Shown piece by piece: positions 29,256 through 38,846 of a stretch of DNA of 64,000 bases. Origin of the DNA: Chroococcidiopsis sp. CCMEE 29 (GTDB lineage: Bacteria; Cyanobacteriota; Cyanobacteriia; Cyanobacteriales; Chroococcidiopsidaceae); NCBI RefSeq assembly GCF_023558375.1, contig NZ_CP083761.1, positions 2,908,001 through 2,972,000 of the forward strand, written 5' to 3'. Within the stretch, counting starts at the first letter, position 1; every line of letters starts with the position of its first letter. The position numbers and the translations under genes are program-made. The notes beneath the pieces were generated by a model, which saw only the letters and a list, made by a program, of their open reading frames with translations, had not been told where the DNA came from and searched no databases.

Positions 29256-30752
29256 ATGTATTTAACGCAGAGTCTAGTAAAGCGGCAATCAGGATTAAAA
29301 TCAAGATTTCAGAGCCAACTGAAATTACTAGTTGCTGGCGAAAGTAAAGGCAGTTATCAGCCTAATTCATTACCTAAGACTCTGCCACTACCGGGATGTC
29401 CCAGAATACCACCGCTTATCCAATTGCGGCAGTATCAGCAACAAGCAGTCGCTAGCTGGTTTGCCAATCGTGGTAGAGGTACGCTGAAAATGGCTACTGG
29501 TAGTGGCAAGACGATTACAGCACTGGCGATCGCCAGTGAACTCTATCAAAAAATCGGCTTGCAAGTCTTGCTGGTAGTCTGCCCTTATCGGCATCTCGTT
29601 ACTCAATGGGCGCGAGAATGCGAGAAATTTGGACTAGTGCCAATCCTGGCGTTTGAGAATGTACACAACTGGCAAAGTCAATTATCATCCGGGCTGTACA
29701 ACGTGCATTCTGGCAATCAGCCCTTTCTTACACTCATCACCACAAACTCTACCCTGATGGGAGAAGGCTTCCAATCTCAGTTGAAGTACTTCCCTGATAA
29801 AACCTTAATTGTGGGAGACGAGGCACATAACTTAGGCGCACCACGCTTGGAACAAAGTTTACCTCGGGCAATTGGGCTGCGTCTCGGCTTATCTGCAACG
29901 CCAGAACGATATTTTGATCGGGAAGGTACGCAATTTATCTTTGATTACTTTGGTTCCGTCTTGCAGCCAGAACTTACCCTAGCAGATGCTATTCGGCAGG
30001 GGGCGCTAGTTCACTACCTTTATTATCCGATTCTTGTGGACTTAACAGAGTCTGAAGCTTATGCCTACGCGCGGTTAACAACCAGGATTGGATGGGCACT
30101 TGCCTCTAAGGAAGATGGTGCTGATAGTGATGCTCTGACACCATTATTAATGCAGAGAGCCAGGTTAATCGGAGCAGCAGCCAACAAGGTAGAAGCTTTA
30201 CGGCAGTTAATGGTAAAGCGTTTAGATACTGATCGCACCTTGTTTTATTGTGGTGATGGTTCTGTAGAAGGGATAGTGAGTGCAGAAAGCACCAGGCAGC
30301 TGACAGCTGTGGTGAGAATGCTGGGTGCAGAATTAGGTTATCGAGTTAACACCTATACCGCAGACACACCCTTAGTACAACGAGAAAACTTGCGACGACA
30401 ATTTGAAACAGGCGAGTTGCAAGGTTTGGTAGCAATTCGGTGTTTAGATGAGGGGGTAGATATTCCCGCAATTGAGACTGCTGTGATTCTTGCCAGTAGC
30501 AGCAATCCGCGCCAGTTTGTGCAGCGTCGGGGGCGAATTTTGCGTCCCTATCCTGGTAAAGAACGCGCCACCTTATATGACATGATTGTCTTGCCTCCAG
30601 AATTAGACAGACAAACTTGGGAGGTAGAACGCAACTTACTACGAAAAGAGTTAAAGCGATTTGTAGAGTTTGCAGATTTAGCTGACAACGCTGGAGAAGC
30701 CAGAATCAAGTTACTGAATTTACAGAAAAGATATGGCTTGTTAGATATCTAA
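29256..30752 (+). CDS. DEAD/DEAH helicase, Dnd-associated restriction type
   Basis: A 498-residue superfamily 2 helicase. Motif I is ATGSGKT (80-86), motif II is GDEAHNL, motif III is GLSATPERYF and motif VI is QFVQRRGRILRP near residue 425. Similar stand-alone helicases are called DNA phosphorothioation system restriction enzymes (TIGR04095) because they travel with dnd genes. No nuclease domain is seen. It heads the accessory island and shares its core with the truncated helicase at 35341. A run of GAGTAGT repeats precedes the start. Restriction activity is inference from context. Confidence 0.75.
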   Translation: MYLTQSLVKRQSGLKSRFQSQLKLLVAGESKGSYQPNSLPKTLPLPGCPRIPPLIQLRQYQQQAVASWFANRGRGTLKMATGSGKTITALAIASELYQKIGLQVLLVVCPYRHLVTQWARECEKFGLVPILAFENVHNWQSQLSSGLYNVHSGNQPFLTLITTNSTLMGEGFQSQLKYFPDKTLIVGDEAHNLGAPRLEQSLPRAIGLRLGLSATPERYFDREGTQFIFDYFGSVLQPELTLADAIRQGALVHYLYYPILVDLTESEAYAYARLTTRIGWALASKEDGADSDALTPLLMQRARLIGAAANKVEALRQLMVKRLDTDRTLFYCGDGSVEGIVSAESTRQLTAVVRMLGAELGYRVNTYTADTPLVQRENLRRQFETGELQGLVAIRCLDEGVDIPAIETAVILASSSNPRQFVQRRGRILRPYPGKERATLYDMIVLPPELDRQTWEVERNLLRKELKRFVEFADLADNAGEARIKLLNLQKRYGLLDI

Positions 30753-31125
30753 GGATAAAGATTAGGCAGCTACAGGTATACACTGATTAACCCTTATCTG
30801 TGTTTATCTCTGTGCATTAGTGGTTGTTACTCTCTCGGTTATTCCTCACTGGAGTTTGTAAAATAAAAAATCTTAACGGTGTAACTAACCTATTTTTCTA
30901 TTTAATGATATTATTTTATAATAGGGGTATTTCTACTCAATAATAAACGCCAATATTTCTATTATTAAGTAAACTTTATTCAATATTGCAATCATATCAC
31001 TAAGCAGACAAAAACAAAAGTTTTTTTGAAATTGTTTTAATCCTAAATATCTAAGAACCAGGGGGCAATCGAGGGGAAAGTTTTCCTGGCAAGACAGCTA
31101 TAGCCTAAGTAGCCATGCGGTCATG
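30753..31125. other. AT-rich spacer between helicase and dndD-like genes
   Basis: About 370 bases, very rich in A and T from 30840 to 31050, with no supportable gene and no visible remnant of dndC, which commonly precedes dndD. Confidence 0.5.
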
Positions 31126-31152
31126 TAGATGTATAAAATATAGCTACATCTA
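31126..31152. promoter_or_regulatory. Inverted repeat overlapping a promoter-like sequence
   Basis: TAGATGTA (31126-31133) and TACATCTA (31145-31152) form an 8-base inverted repeat around TAAAATATAGC, 12 bases before the start of the small gene. It looks like an operator over a -10 element. Confidence 0.5.
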
Positions 31153-31164
31153 TTTGTTAACGCT

Positions 31165-31338
31165 ATGACTAATGAATCGAGTATGAATGAGGTGCAGGAG
31201 CCAATTAGCACTGCTCCGGCGGAAGTCCGACAAATTATTGAGCGGGTATGGCAGGTAGAAAAAGGCAGATTGGACAAGAAAAGTCTAAGTCATATTAATG
31301 ACGATATCTTGAAAATAGTGAAGGAAGTTGTGCAATGA
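31165..31338 (+). CDS. Small protein coupled to dndD-like gene
   Basis: A 57-residue soluble protein, MTNESSMNEVQEPISTAP then a helical part VRQIIERVWQVEKGRLDKKSL and HINDDILKIVKEVVQ. Its stop overlaps the next start in an ATGA arrangement (31335-31338). Short proteins at this place are known in Dnd-type DNA modification loci; I recognise the type and not a named function. It may be a partner or regulator of the ATPase. No ribosome-binding site is obvious. Confidence 0.7.
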   Translation: MTNESSMNEVQEPISTAPAEVRQIIERVWQVEKGRLDKKSLSHINDDILKIVKEVVQ

Positions 31339-33404
31339 AGCTGACTTCCATCAAACTTTGCAACTTTCGTCAGTTTTATGGCAAGACACCAGAGATTTTG
31401 CTGGCGTGGGGAAACGAGTGTAACACTACAGTAATTCACGGCAATAACGGAGCGGGAAAAACCGGGTTGCTAAATGCCTTTACTTGGGTATTGTATGAGA
31501 AATTTAGTGCTGCTTTTGCTTCAGTTGAGCAGCTGGTAAATAAGCGAGCGATCGCCGAAGCTCAACTCGGAGATGCGATTGAATGCTGGGTAGAAGTTGG
31601 TTGGGAGCATGACGGTAAACGCTACCTTGCTAAGCGGATGTGCCGTGTCTATAAGAATGAAACTGACTTTGACGCTGGTAAGAGTGAATTGTATATGCAG
31701 GTAGCTGGGGATGATGGACGTTGGTATCTACCACCACAGCAACCGGATGAAATCATTAATCAAATTTTACCAAGTAGTTTACATCAATATTTCTTCTTTG
31801 ATGGAGAGCGGATTGAGCAGATTGTCCGCTCTGATAAAAAAGCTGAAATTGCCGAAGCTACCAAAATGCTGCTGGGTGTGGAGGTGTTAAATCGTTCCAT
31901 CAGACATCTGGGGGAAGCGAAGAAAACTCTGGAAAACGAGTTAAAAGCAATTGGTGGTTCGGAAACTAAACAGTTATTAAAAAAGCAGGAAAAAATTAAT
32001 CAGGAGAGCGAGCGAATAATTAATCGTCAGAGTGAAATCAATCAAGAATTGGAATATCAACAAACGCTAAAAAAAGAAACTAGCAATCGCTTAAGAGAAC
32101 TCAGCGCTGCCAAAGTATTGCAAGAAAGACAGCAGGAGCTAGAGAGATTGAAAAAGTTAAACCAAGATAATTTAAAACAAAGTAAGGAAGCACTGAAACG
32201 AGCAATTTCAGCTAGAGGGTATACGGTATTCTTGTCAGAGACGACAACTCAGTTCCGTTCAATCGTGAATGATTTAAGGCAGCGAGGTGAATTAACTGCT
32301 GGAATTTCCCGAGAATTTGTCAATGAGTTACTGATTCAGCAATGCTGCATTTGTGGTGCCGAACTGCATGAGGGTAGTTCTACCTGTGAAAGCGTGAGAA
32401 GCTGGTTAGATAGAGCGGGTTCTTCGGCTGTGGAGGAAACGGCTATCCGTATGAGTGCTCAAGTTGATGAAATTGATAAGCAAGCAGCAGCATTTTGGGA
32501 AGAAATTGACACAGAGCAAACGAGGGTTACTCAGTTAAGGCAAGTTATTAACCAAATTGAAACTGAGTTAGATAGTATTCAAGAACGATTGAGAGCAGAT
32601 CCGAGTGAAGAAATTCGGAACCTGCAAAAGCGGCTAGATGAAATTGAAGCAAAAATTCGAGAGTTGACACTAGAACAGGGAGCCAATCAGCAGCAAATTG
32701 CTAATCTAAATGCTGAAATTGAAACCTTGGGTAAACAAATTGCTAAGCAAAAAATGAATGAGGAGAAGCAAGCACTTGCTCAACGACGGATTGTAGCAAC
32801 CCAAGATGCAATTGAGCGGTTAATTGAAGTGAGATATCGCCAAGAGCGACAGTTTCGCTTGCAGTTGGAAAAGAGAGTAAAAGAAATATTTCGGGAAATT
32901 TCATTTACGCCTTATCTACCTAGAATTAGTGAAAAGTATGAGTTAACACTAGTAGAAAATACGGCAGGTTTAGAGGCACCTGTTGCAGCTTCCACTGGAG
33001 AGAATCAAATTCTCAGCTTATCCTTTATTGCTAGCATCATTGACAGGGTAAGGGAATGGAGTGAAAGAAAAATGCTGATGGTTCCAGATAGCAGCACGTT
33101 CCCGATTGTAATGGATTCGCCATTTGGAAGTTTGGATGAAATTTATCGGCGGCAAATTGCGAAGACGATTCCTAAATTAGCTAATCAGTTAGTGGTTTTA
33201 GTTACTAAGACGCAGTGGCGTGGTGAAGTTGCAGCAGAAATGGCAGACAGAATTGGCAGAGAATATGTACTTACTTATTATTCTTCTAAACCAGATTGCG
33301 AACAAGATGCAATTGAGTTAGGTGGTACACGCTATCCTTTAGTCAAGCAAAGCCCCAACGAGTTTGAATACACCGAAATTATCGAGGTGGAACGTTATAG
33401 TTAG
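31335..33404 (+). CDS. dndD: DndD-like SMC/Rad50-type ATPase
   Basis: A 689-residue ABC-type ATPase. The N-terminal half reads FRQFYGKTPEI with Walker A GNNGAGKTG (36-44) and the DndD-typical YFFFDGERIEQI. Long coiled coils (about 190-330 and 370-500) flank a CxxC hook (Cys337, Cys340). The C-terminal half has signature STGENQILSLSF and Walker B VMDSPFGSLDE (Asp594). DndD is the ATPase of phosphorothioate DNA modification complexes. Here the sulfur-transfer partner DndC and DndA, DndB and DndE are not nearby, so the role may differ. Coupled to the small gene upstream. Confidence 0.82.
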   Translation: MKLTSIKLCNFRQFYGKTPEILLAWGNECNTTVIHGNNGAGKTGLLNAFTWVLYEKFSAAFASVEQLVNKRAIAEAQLGDAIECWVEVGWEHDGKRYLAKRMCRVYKNETDFDAGKSELYMQVAGDDGRWYLPPQQPDEIINQILPSSLHQYFFFDGERIEQIVRSDKKAEIAEATKMLLGVEVLNRSIRHLGEAKKTLENELKAIGGSETKQLLKKQEKINQESERIINRQSEINQELEYQQTLKKETSNRLRELSAAKVLQERQQELERLKKLNQDNLKQSKEALKRAISARGYTVFLSETTTQFRSIVNDLRQRGELTAGISREFVNELLIQQCCICGAELHEGSSTCESVRSWLDRAGSSAVEETAIRMSAQVDEIDKQAAAFWEEIDTEQTRVTQLRQVINQIETELDSIQERLRADPSEEIRNLQKRLDEIEAKIRELTLEQGANQQQIANLNAEIETLGKQIAKQKMNEEKQALAQRRIVATQDAIERLIEVRYRQERQFRLQLEKRVKEIFREISFTPYLPRISEKYELTLVENTAGLEAPVAASTGENQILSLSFIASIIDRVREWSERKMLMVPDSSTFPIVMDSPFGSLDEIYRRQIAKTIPKLANQLVVLVTKTQWRGEVAAEMADRIGREYVLTYYSSKPDCEQDAIELGGTRYPLVKQSPNEFEYTEIIEVERYS

Positions 33405-33502
33405 CAGAAGTCTTGGCGACTGTAAGTCGCAGCTACACAGACAAAACTTGCCTACGTAGGTTTCAAAAACCCTAAATTTCCGTAATTAATATCAGGTTTT
33501 TT

Positions 33503-34054
33503 ATGAGTATAGAAACTAAAGCAACTCTTGAAGATTTGTACCGCGTACCTGAAAATGGCAAAGCGGAGATTGTGAACGGAGAACTGGTGTTGATGTCTCC
33601 AACTGGTTTTCTGCCAGGACGTGCAGGGGGTGAAATATATGTAAGTCTGCGCGAGTATGAACGCCGCACTAAGAGCGGGTATGCTTTGCCTGATAATGTT
33701 GGTTTTATAGTTAATTTACCGAACCGTCGATCTTTCAGCCCTGATGCCGCATTCTACACGGGTAAACCTACAGGTGGTAAGTTTCTGAAAGGAGCGCCTG
33801 TTTTTGCTACTGAAGTGAGAAGTGAAAATGACTACGGTGATGCAGCAGAGGAAGCTATGGCAACCAAACGTCGAGATTACTTTGCTGCTGGTACTTTGGT
33901 GGTATGGGATGTAGACGTACTCAAAGAGGAAGTTGTCAGGGTGTATCGTGCCAGTAATCCTGAACAGCCGCAAGTCTATCATCGTGGTGAGGTAGCTGAA
34001 GCTGAACCCGCTGTGCCGGGGTGGGTAATGGCAGTGGAGGCTCTTTTTGTTTAG
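33503..34054 (+). CDS. Uma2-family (DUF820) nuclease-fold protein
   Basis: A 183-residue protein of the PD-(D/E)XK fold that is strongly expanded in cyanobacteria. Visible core: FSPDAAFY (Asp), FATEVRSEND (Glu) and AMATKRRDYFAAGT with the lysine near KRRDYF. The start reads TLEDLYRVPENGKAEIVNGE. Nuclease activity for the family is predicted. It sits inside the Dnd-like island with a second, distinct family member next; such genes are scattered widely, so this may be a coincidence. Confidence 0.88.
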   Translation: MSIETKATLEDLYRVPENGKAEIVNGELVLMSPTGFLPGRAGGEIYVSLREYERRTKSGYALPDNVGFIVNLPNRRSFSPDAAFYTGKPTGGKFLKGAPVFATEVRSENDYGDAAEEAMATKRRDYFAAGTLVVWDVDVLKEEVVRVYRASNPEQPQVYHRGEVAEAEPAVPGWVMAVEALFV

Positions 34055-34122
34055 GTGTGGAGCGATCGCTTACTCCATAGGAGAATTTGAAGCAATTAAA
34101 TTTTAAACAAAGGCATTGGATC

Positions 34123-34692
34123 ATGATTGCCAATCCAGAACGAAATTATATAGCTCCCCAGGAATACCTGGAATGGGAAGAACACCAAGAAATTAAACAC
34201 GAGTACGTCAACGGCGAAGTCTTTGCGATGACTGGGGGTACCATTCCCCATAACGATATTGCCCTAAACCTGGCGACTGGGTTAAAAAATCACCTCCGGG
34301 GGAGTCGCTGTCGTGTCAATATGGCAGATGTAAAAGTATGCGTGTCTGAGGATGGATCATTTCACTACCCGGATGTCGTTGTAAGTTGCGATGAAAGCGA
34401 TCGCCAAGCTATTAAATTCATCCGATATCCTTGTCTAATTGTCGAAGTCCTCTCCCCCAGTACAGAAGCTTACGATCGCGGTGGAAAATTTACTCAGTAC
34501 CGCCGCATCCAGACTTTAAGAGAATATGTCCTTATTGATGCGGAAAAGATTAGTATAGAGTGCTTCCGACTAAATGACAGAGGTTTTTGGGAATTACATC
34601 CTTACGAACAGGGGAATGAAGTGCATTTAACCAGTGTTGATTTCCGCTTTCCCATCTCTTTGGTTTATGAAGACGTGCAGTTGTCAATGTAG
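34123..34692 (+). CDS. Uma2-family (DUF820) nuclease-fold protein, second
   Basis: A 189-residue Uma2 protein from ATG 34123 ([20 protein letters not shown]); an in-frame TTG at 34087 is less likely. Core motifs are [28 protein letters not shown] (Asp), [17 protein letters not shown] (Glu) and [18 protein letters not shown]. It belongs to a different subgroup from the one before it, so it is not a tandem duplicate. Predicted PD-(D/E)XK nuclease; target unknown. Confidence 0.9.
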   Translation: MIANPERNYIAPQEYLEWEEHQEIKHEYVNGEVFAMTGGTIPHNDIALNLATGLKNHLRGSRCRVNMADVKVCVSEDGSFHYPDVVVSCDESDRQAIKFIRYPCLIVEVLSPSTEAYDRGGKFTQYRRIQTLREYVLIDAEKISIECFRLNDRGFWELHPYEQGNEVHLTSVDFRFPISLVYEDVQLSM

Positions 34693-34830
34693 GCGATCGC
34701 TGTTTACAGAGGACGCACACACAAGGCAGTGCGATCGCGCTTGTTGACGAAGCCTTAAAACGCAGTTATACAGGAATGATGGGGAAGGCGATCGCTTAGT
34801 TAAGATTTTAATAAACTTGATATTAAGAAA

Positions 34831-35301
34831 ATGGCAGAAACTGGCAGAATTAGAGTTGCTAAAGATAAAGCAGATTTGGTGAAGGCTTTAACATCAGCAG
34901 ATGGTGCAACAGGTCCTTTCCAAACTTATGCCGATGTAATTGTATTTGCTGCTGCTTTGGGAGCAAAACATAAAAAGCGAGTGCCTTTAGGGGAAATATC
35001 TAAAAGAGAACCGTCACCGATTCCCCAAGAACAATTTATTGTCAGGGGGTATGACATGGTAATAAATTTACTGTCAAGTGCTGAAACAAAGGATATAAAA
35101 GTTTTATTTTTTAATGAGGAAAGTAACGCTGATAAACGCAACCATATTTTTGAAGAATATGCTAATGGAGGAATTGAATTGTTACAAGTAGAATTACGTG
35201 GAGCAGTAGATTATACAGAAAGGATTTTATTAATTATTAGCGCTGAAAGAGTGAATCAAGAGCAAATAGAAGACTTTGATTTAAGCAGATTCCTGTCTTA
35301 G
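34831..35301 (+). CDS. Dnd system-associated protein 4-like
   Basis: A 156-residue soluble protein. The pattern RIRVAKDKADLVKAL, FQTYADVIVFAAALGAKHKKR and YDMVINLLSSAETKDIKVLF, then ERILLIISAE, is what I associate with dnd system-associated protein 4, a family found beside phosphorothioation genes and of unknown function. It stands between the Uma2 genes and a PLD-helicase gene starting 39 bases later, so the two are likely cotranscribed. Confidence 0.7.
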   Translation: MAETGRIRVAKDKADLVKALTSADGATGPFQTYADVIVFAAALGAKHKKRVPLGEISKREPSPIPQEQFIVRGYDMVINLLSSAETKDIKVLFFNEESNADKRNHIFEEYANGGIELLQVELRGAVDYTERILLIISAERVNQEQIEDFDLSRFLS

Positions 35302-35340
35302 TTGCCTTATTGATATTGGTGACGTTTAGGGAGTACTAGG

Positions 35341-37080
35341 TTGAGTTTGAAAGGCTTGGAAATTCAGGATGAATACCGGAGTGATCGCTGTAATCTGCTC
35401 CAGGATTTCTACCTACCATGCTTGCAAAAATCAACGGTATACAGTCGAGCAGTAGGATTTTTTTCTAGTACTTCGATGGCAGCTGCTGCTAGAGGGTTGA
35501 CAGCCCTGATTCGAGTTGGTGGGAAGATGAGGCTAGTTGCTTCTCCTTTTTTGTCTCAAGAAGATGCAGAGGCGATCGCTACAGGACTGCGGCAGCGGGA
35601 GGAAATTATTACTGGTGCCATTCTGCAAGAGTTAGTTCAAGAATTTGAGCAAATCGTTAAAGATCGGTTGGCTTGTTTAGCGTGGTTGTTGGAGCAGAGA
35701 GTTTTAGAAATCAAGCTAGCGGTGGCTAAAAACATCCATCAACACGCCATTTATCACGAAAAGTTGGGCATATTTACTGACGCTATGGATAATATTGTTG
35801 CTTTCACAGGTTCTGCTAATGAGAGTTCTTCTGCTCTGATTGACAACTTTGAATGTATTGATGTCTTCTGCTCTTGGAAACTGAGTGAACGAGAAAGAGC
35901 ATTGCGAAAGGCTGAAAACTTCCAGCGGCTTTGGGATAACGGTACAGCCAAGGTGGAGGTGATGGGGTTTCCAGAAGCGGCGGCGCGATCGCTGCTAAGA
36001 CTACGCCCTGATAAACCACCTGAACAAGAACCTGAAATAAAAAGGGCTAAAAAATATTGGGGACTGGCTGAGCAAAGTGGAAGTTATCGTACTAATAGGG
36101 ATGAAATTAGCCAATCAGAACCTGAAACTCTAAGCCTTCCTACATTCCAGAATTTTCTTAAAGTCGAGTTAAGACCTCGCCAAGTTGATGCACTCAACAC
36201 TTGGGAATCTGCTAATCGCCAAGGCATTTTGGCTATGGCAACTGGCGCAGGTAAAACTATTACAGGATTGGCTTGTGCAGCCAGTGTCAAAGACCTTGAT
36301 TTCATTGTGATTGGCGCACCAACAAATGAGATTGTGCAGCAATGGGTTGATGAACTTGCACATCGAACAACATTCCGAACCCCATTGATTGCCACAGGAG
36401 GTGCAGAACTATGGATGGAACCACTTTTCAGGAAACTACGCTTGATACACAGTGGACAATTACCGCGCGAACGACTTCCAGTTGTTGTCGTAGGCAGCTA
36501 CAGCGAACTTTCAAAATCCCGCATAGATAATCTCATTGATGACGCAGGAGGTCTTCCACAGCATTCTTTATTAATTGCTGATGAAGTTCATGCAACTGGT
36601 GCTGCTGTCTTTCGACGAATATTGCGAAATGACTTCCAATTTCGCCTTGGTCTTTCTGCAACACCTGTTCGTCTTTACGATGAAGAAGGTACTGAATTAG
36701 TACTGGAGTATTTCGGCGGTGTTGTTTATGAATTCACTCTAGAACAGGCGATCGCAGCAGGTATTCTCTGCGAGTATGAGTACCACGTATATGTCACCCA
36801 ACTGACAGCAAGTGAATACGTAAGATTCCAAAATCTGACCACAAAAATTGCTCGTTTGTACAACAGTGACGAAGAAGATGCGATCGCACAAGCGAAGCTT
36901 TTATCTATCCAGCGTGCCAATCTTATCAAATCTGCCGCCTCAAAGCTTGCAGTTCTCAATCACATTCTTTCCGATCATCCTCCACGCAGAGGAATGATCT
37001 ACTGTGCTGACATAACACAGGCTACAAGAGTAAGCGGTCTGAGCAACCTTCACTTGCTCGTGGTAGCGCCGAATTTCTGA
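35341..37080 (+). pseudogene. PLD-helicase truncated in the second helicase domain
   Basis: A 579-codon frame from TTG 35341. Residues ~30-190 are a phospholipase-D-like part (HEKLGIFTD and GSANESSSAL). Residues ~270 on form a superfamily 2 helicase with MATGAGKT, IADEVHATG and GLSATPVRLY, closely parallel to the helicase at 29256. After RGMIYCADITQAT the match ends; motifs V and VI (such as QRRGR) are missing and the tail GLSNLHLLVVAPNF is the antisense of a different gene. The helicase therefore lost its C-terminal third in a rearrangement near 37020 and should be inactive. PLD plus helicase proteins are typical of restriction and Dnd loci. Confidence 0.85.
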
Positions 37081-37251
37081 ACGCCAAATCTCTCCAGGTG
37101 GAAGCTTGAGCCAAAGTGTGGCTGAAATTTGTTGCTCAACTAGTAAGTCAATCAGAGACTCAACGAGTGATAGAAGAGTGACTGGACTGACCGACAAGAG
37201 TTGGGGATGCCGCTCTATACTGAGGGCAAGTTTATAAAGGGAGACATCCAT
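37029..37251 (-). pseudogene. N-terminal fragment of an unknown protein cut at the same junction
   Basis: From ATG 37251 (minus strand) about 74 codons look like real protein: MDVSLYKLALSIERHPQLLS, then LLSLVESLIDLLVEQQISAT and LWLKLPPGEIWRSEIRRYHE. After QTAY the frame runs antisense into the helicase and stops at 36940. So two genes facing each other are both cut at about 37020-37040. I do not recognise the family; the helical start followed by a strand and Trp/Tyr-rich segment is reminiscent of cyanobacterial sensory input domains. Confidence 0.5.
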
Positions 37252-37322
37252 AAAGGAAGTAGGGGAAGCAAGGGGGAGAAAGGTTTTAACCTTATTACAG
37301 CTTTAAGACTACTCATGAAAGT

Positions 37323-38816
37323 TTACACTGTTCTTTGCATTAAGGCTTCTCGTGCCTGTTCTCGGTCATCAAAGTGGATTTTTTCGGTTCCCAGAATTTG
37401 GTAATTTTCGTGACCTTTACCGGCAATCAGCACCCCATCACCCGGTTGAGCTTGTTGAATAGCGGTATGAATTGCAGTAGCGCGATCGCTAATCACCACT
37501 GGCTCAACTGTCTTTGGTATGCCCACTAGAATATCTTGCAAAATCCGTTCTGGGTCTTCTGTGCGGGGGTTATCAGAGGTCACGAAGACGACATCAGCTA
37601 ACTGGGCGGCAATTTGACCCATTTTGGGGCGCTTTGTACGATCGCGATCGCCACCACAACCAAATACACAAATCATTTTTCCTGGAATAAAAGGTCGCGC
37701 CGCCTGAAGTAAATTCTCCAAACTATCCGGCGTATGAGCATAATCCACAATTACACTGATATCTTGCTCAGAACCCAACTGCACCCGTTCCATTCGTCCT
37801 GGCACCCCCGGAAACTGTGGCAGCAGATCGGCAATTAACTGTAAATCAATTCCCAAATGTAAAACGGCTCCCACTGCTGCTAGCAGATTAGCTAAGTTGT
37901 ACTGACCGACTAAGGGCGATCGGAAGGCAACCTCACCCTCAGGTGTATGCAGCATTCCACTGACTCCGGTTGGTTCATAACTAAGGTTACTCATCCATAA
38001 ATCAGCGGCAGTCGCATCGGTAACACTATACCGCCATAGTTGCTCTGGTTTTAACCGTGCAATTAACCTTTGCCCGTAAGGATCGTCAGCATTAATCACC
38101 GCTCGTCCTCGCAGATAGTCAGGGCTAAACAGCATGGCTTTGGCTGCAAAGTAATCTTCCATATCGCGGTGAAAGTCCAAATGATCCTGAGTTAAATTAG
38201 TAAACACCGCCACCTCAAACGGACAGTTCATTACGCGTCCCTGCGCCAATGCATGAGAGCTGACTTCCATTACCGCTAACTCACATCCAGCTTTAACTGC
38301 TGCCGCCAGTTGTGCTTGTAGTTCCACGGCAAAAGGTGTGGTGTGAACAGCTGTTTGCTCAAAGCCTGCCCAACGTGTATAAAGTGTTCCCATTAAGGCT
38401 GTGGAGCGTTGGGCTTGGGTGAGGAAAAATTCAATTAGATGGGTAGTTGTGGTTTTGCCATTCGTGCCTGTAACACCAACTAGTTTTAACTGTTGTGCTG
38501 GATAGCCATAAAAGGCGGCTGCCACCTGAGCACAAGCTTGAATCATGTTTGTAGCTGTAATAAGGCAAGGATTCCCTTCTCCCCCTGCTTTCTTCTGAGC
38601 AGCTTGAGGGGAAATGAGGGCAGCGACAGCGCCGGAAGCGATCGCACTCTGCCAAAACTCTCCACCATCCACCCGCGTTCCCGGCATGCCAATAAATAAA
38701 TCTCCTGGTTGGCAGGCATGAGAATTAGTCGTCAAACCTTTCACCTCTGCATCCAAGGCTGAATGATTAGGCAATTGCAAGCCACTCTCGACTGCCAATA
38801 GTTCACGCAACTTCAT
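37323..38816 (-). CDS. murE: UDP-N-acetylmuramoyl-tripeptide synthetase MurE
   Basis: A 497-residue peptidoglycan ligase adding the third amino acid to UDP-MurNAc-L-Ala-D-Glu. ATP-binding motif GVTGTNGKTTTTHLIEFF, the carbamylated-lysine region, and DYAHTPDSLENLL are present. The substrate motif DNPR occurs in TSDNPRTEDP, which marks specificity for meso-diaminopimelate. Complete. It lies downstream of the glutaredoxin-like gene on the same strand, 30 bases apart. Confidence 0.96.
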   Translation of the reverse strand: MKLRELLAVESGLQLPNHSALDAEVKGLTTNSHACQPGDLFIGMPGTRVDGGEFWQSAIASGAVAALISPQAAQKKAGGEGNPCLITATNMIQACAQVAAAFYGYPAQQLKLVGVTGTNGKTTTTHLIEFFLTQAQRSTALMGTLYTRWAGFEQTAVHTTPFAVELQAQLAAAVKAGCELAVMEVSSHALAQGRVMNCPFEVAVFTNLTQDHLDFHRDMEDYFAAKAMLFSPDYLRGRAVINADDPYGQRLIARLKPEQLWRYSVTDATAADLWMSNLSYEPTGVSGMLHTPEGEVAFRSPLVGQYNLANLLAAVGAVLHLGIDLQLIADLLPQFPGVPGRMERVQLGSEQDISVIVDYAHTPDSLENLLQAARPFIPGKMICVFGCGGDRDRTKRPKMGQIAAQLADVVFVTSDNPRTEDPERILQDILVGIPKTVEPVVISDRATAIHTAIQQAQPGDGVLIAGKGHENYQILGTEKIHFDDREQAREALMQRTV

Positions 38817-38846
38817 ATCAAAAACTCCTCACACAACCTTCTGCGC

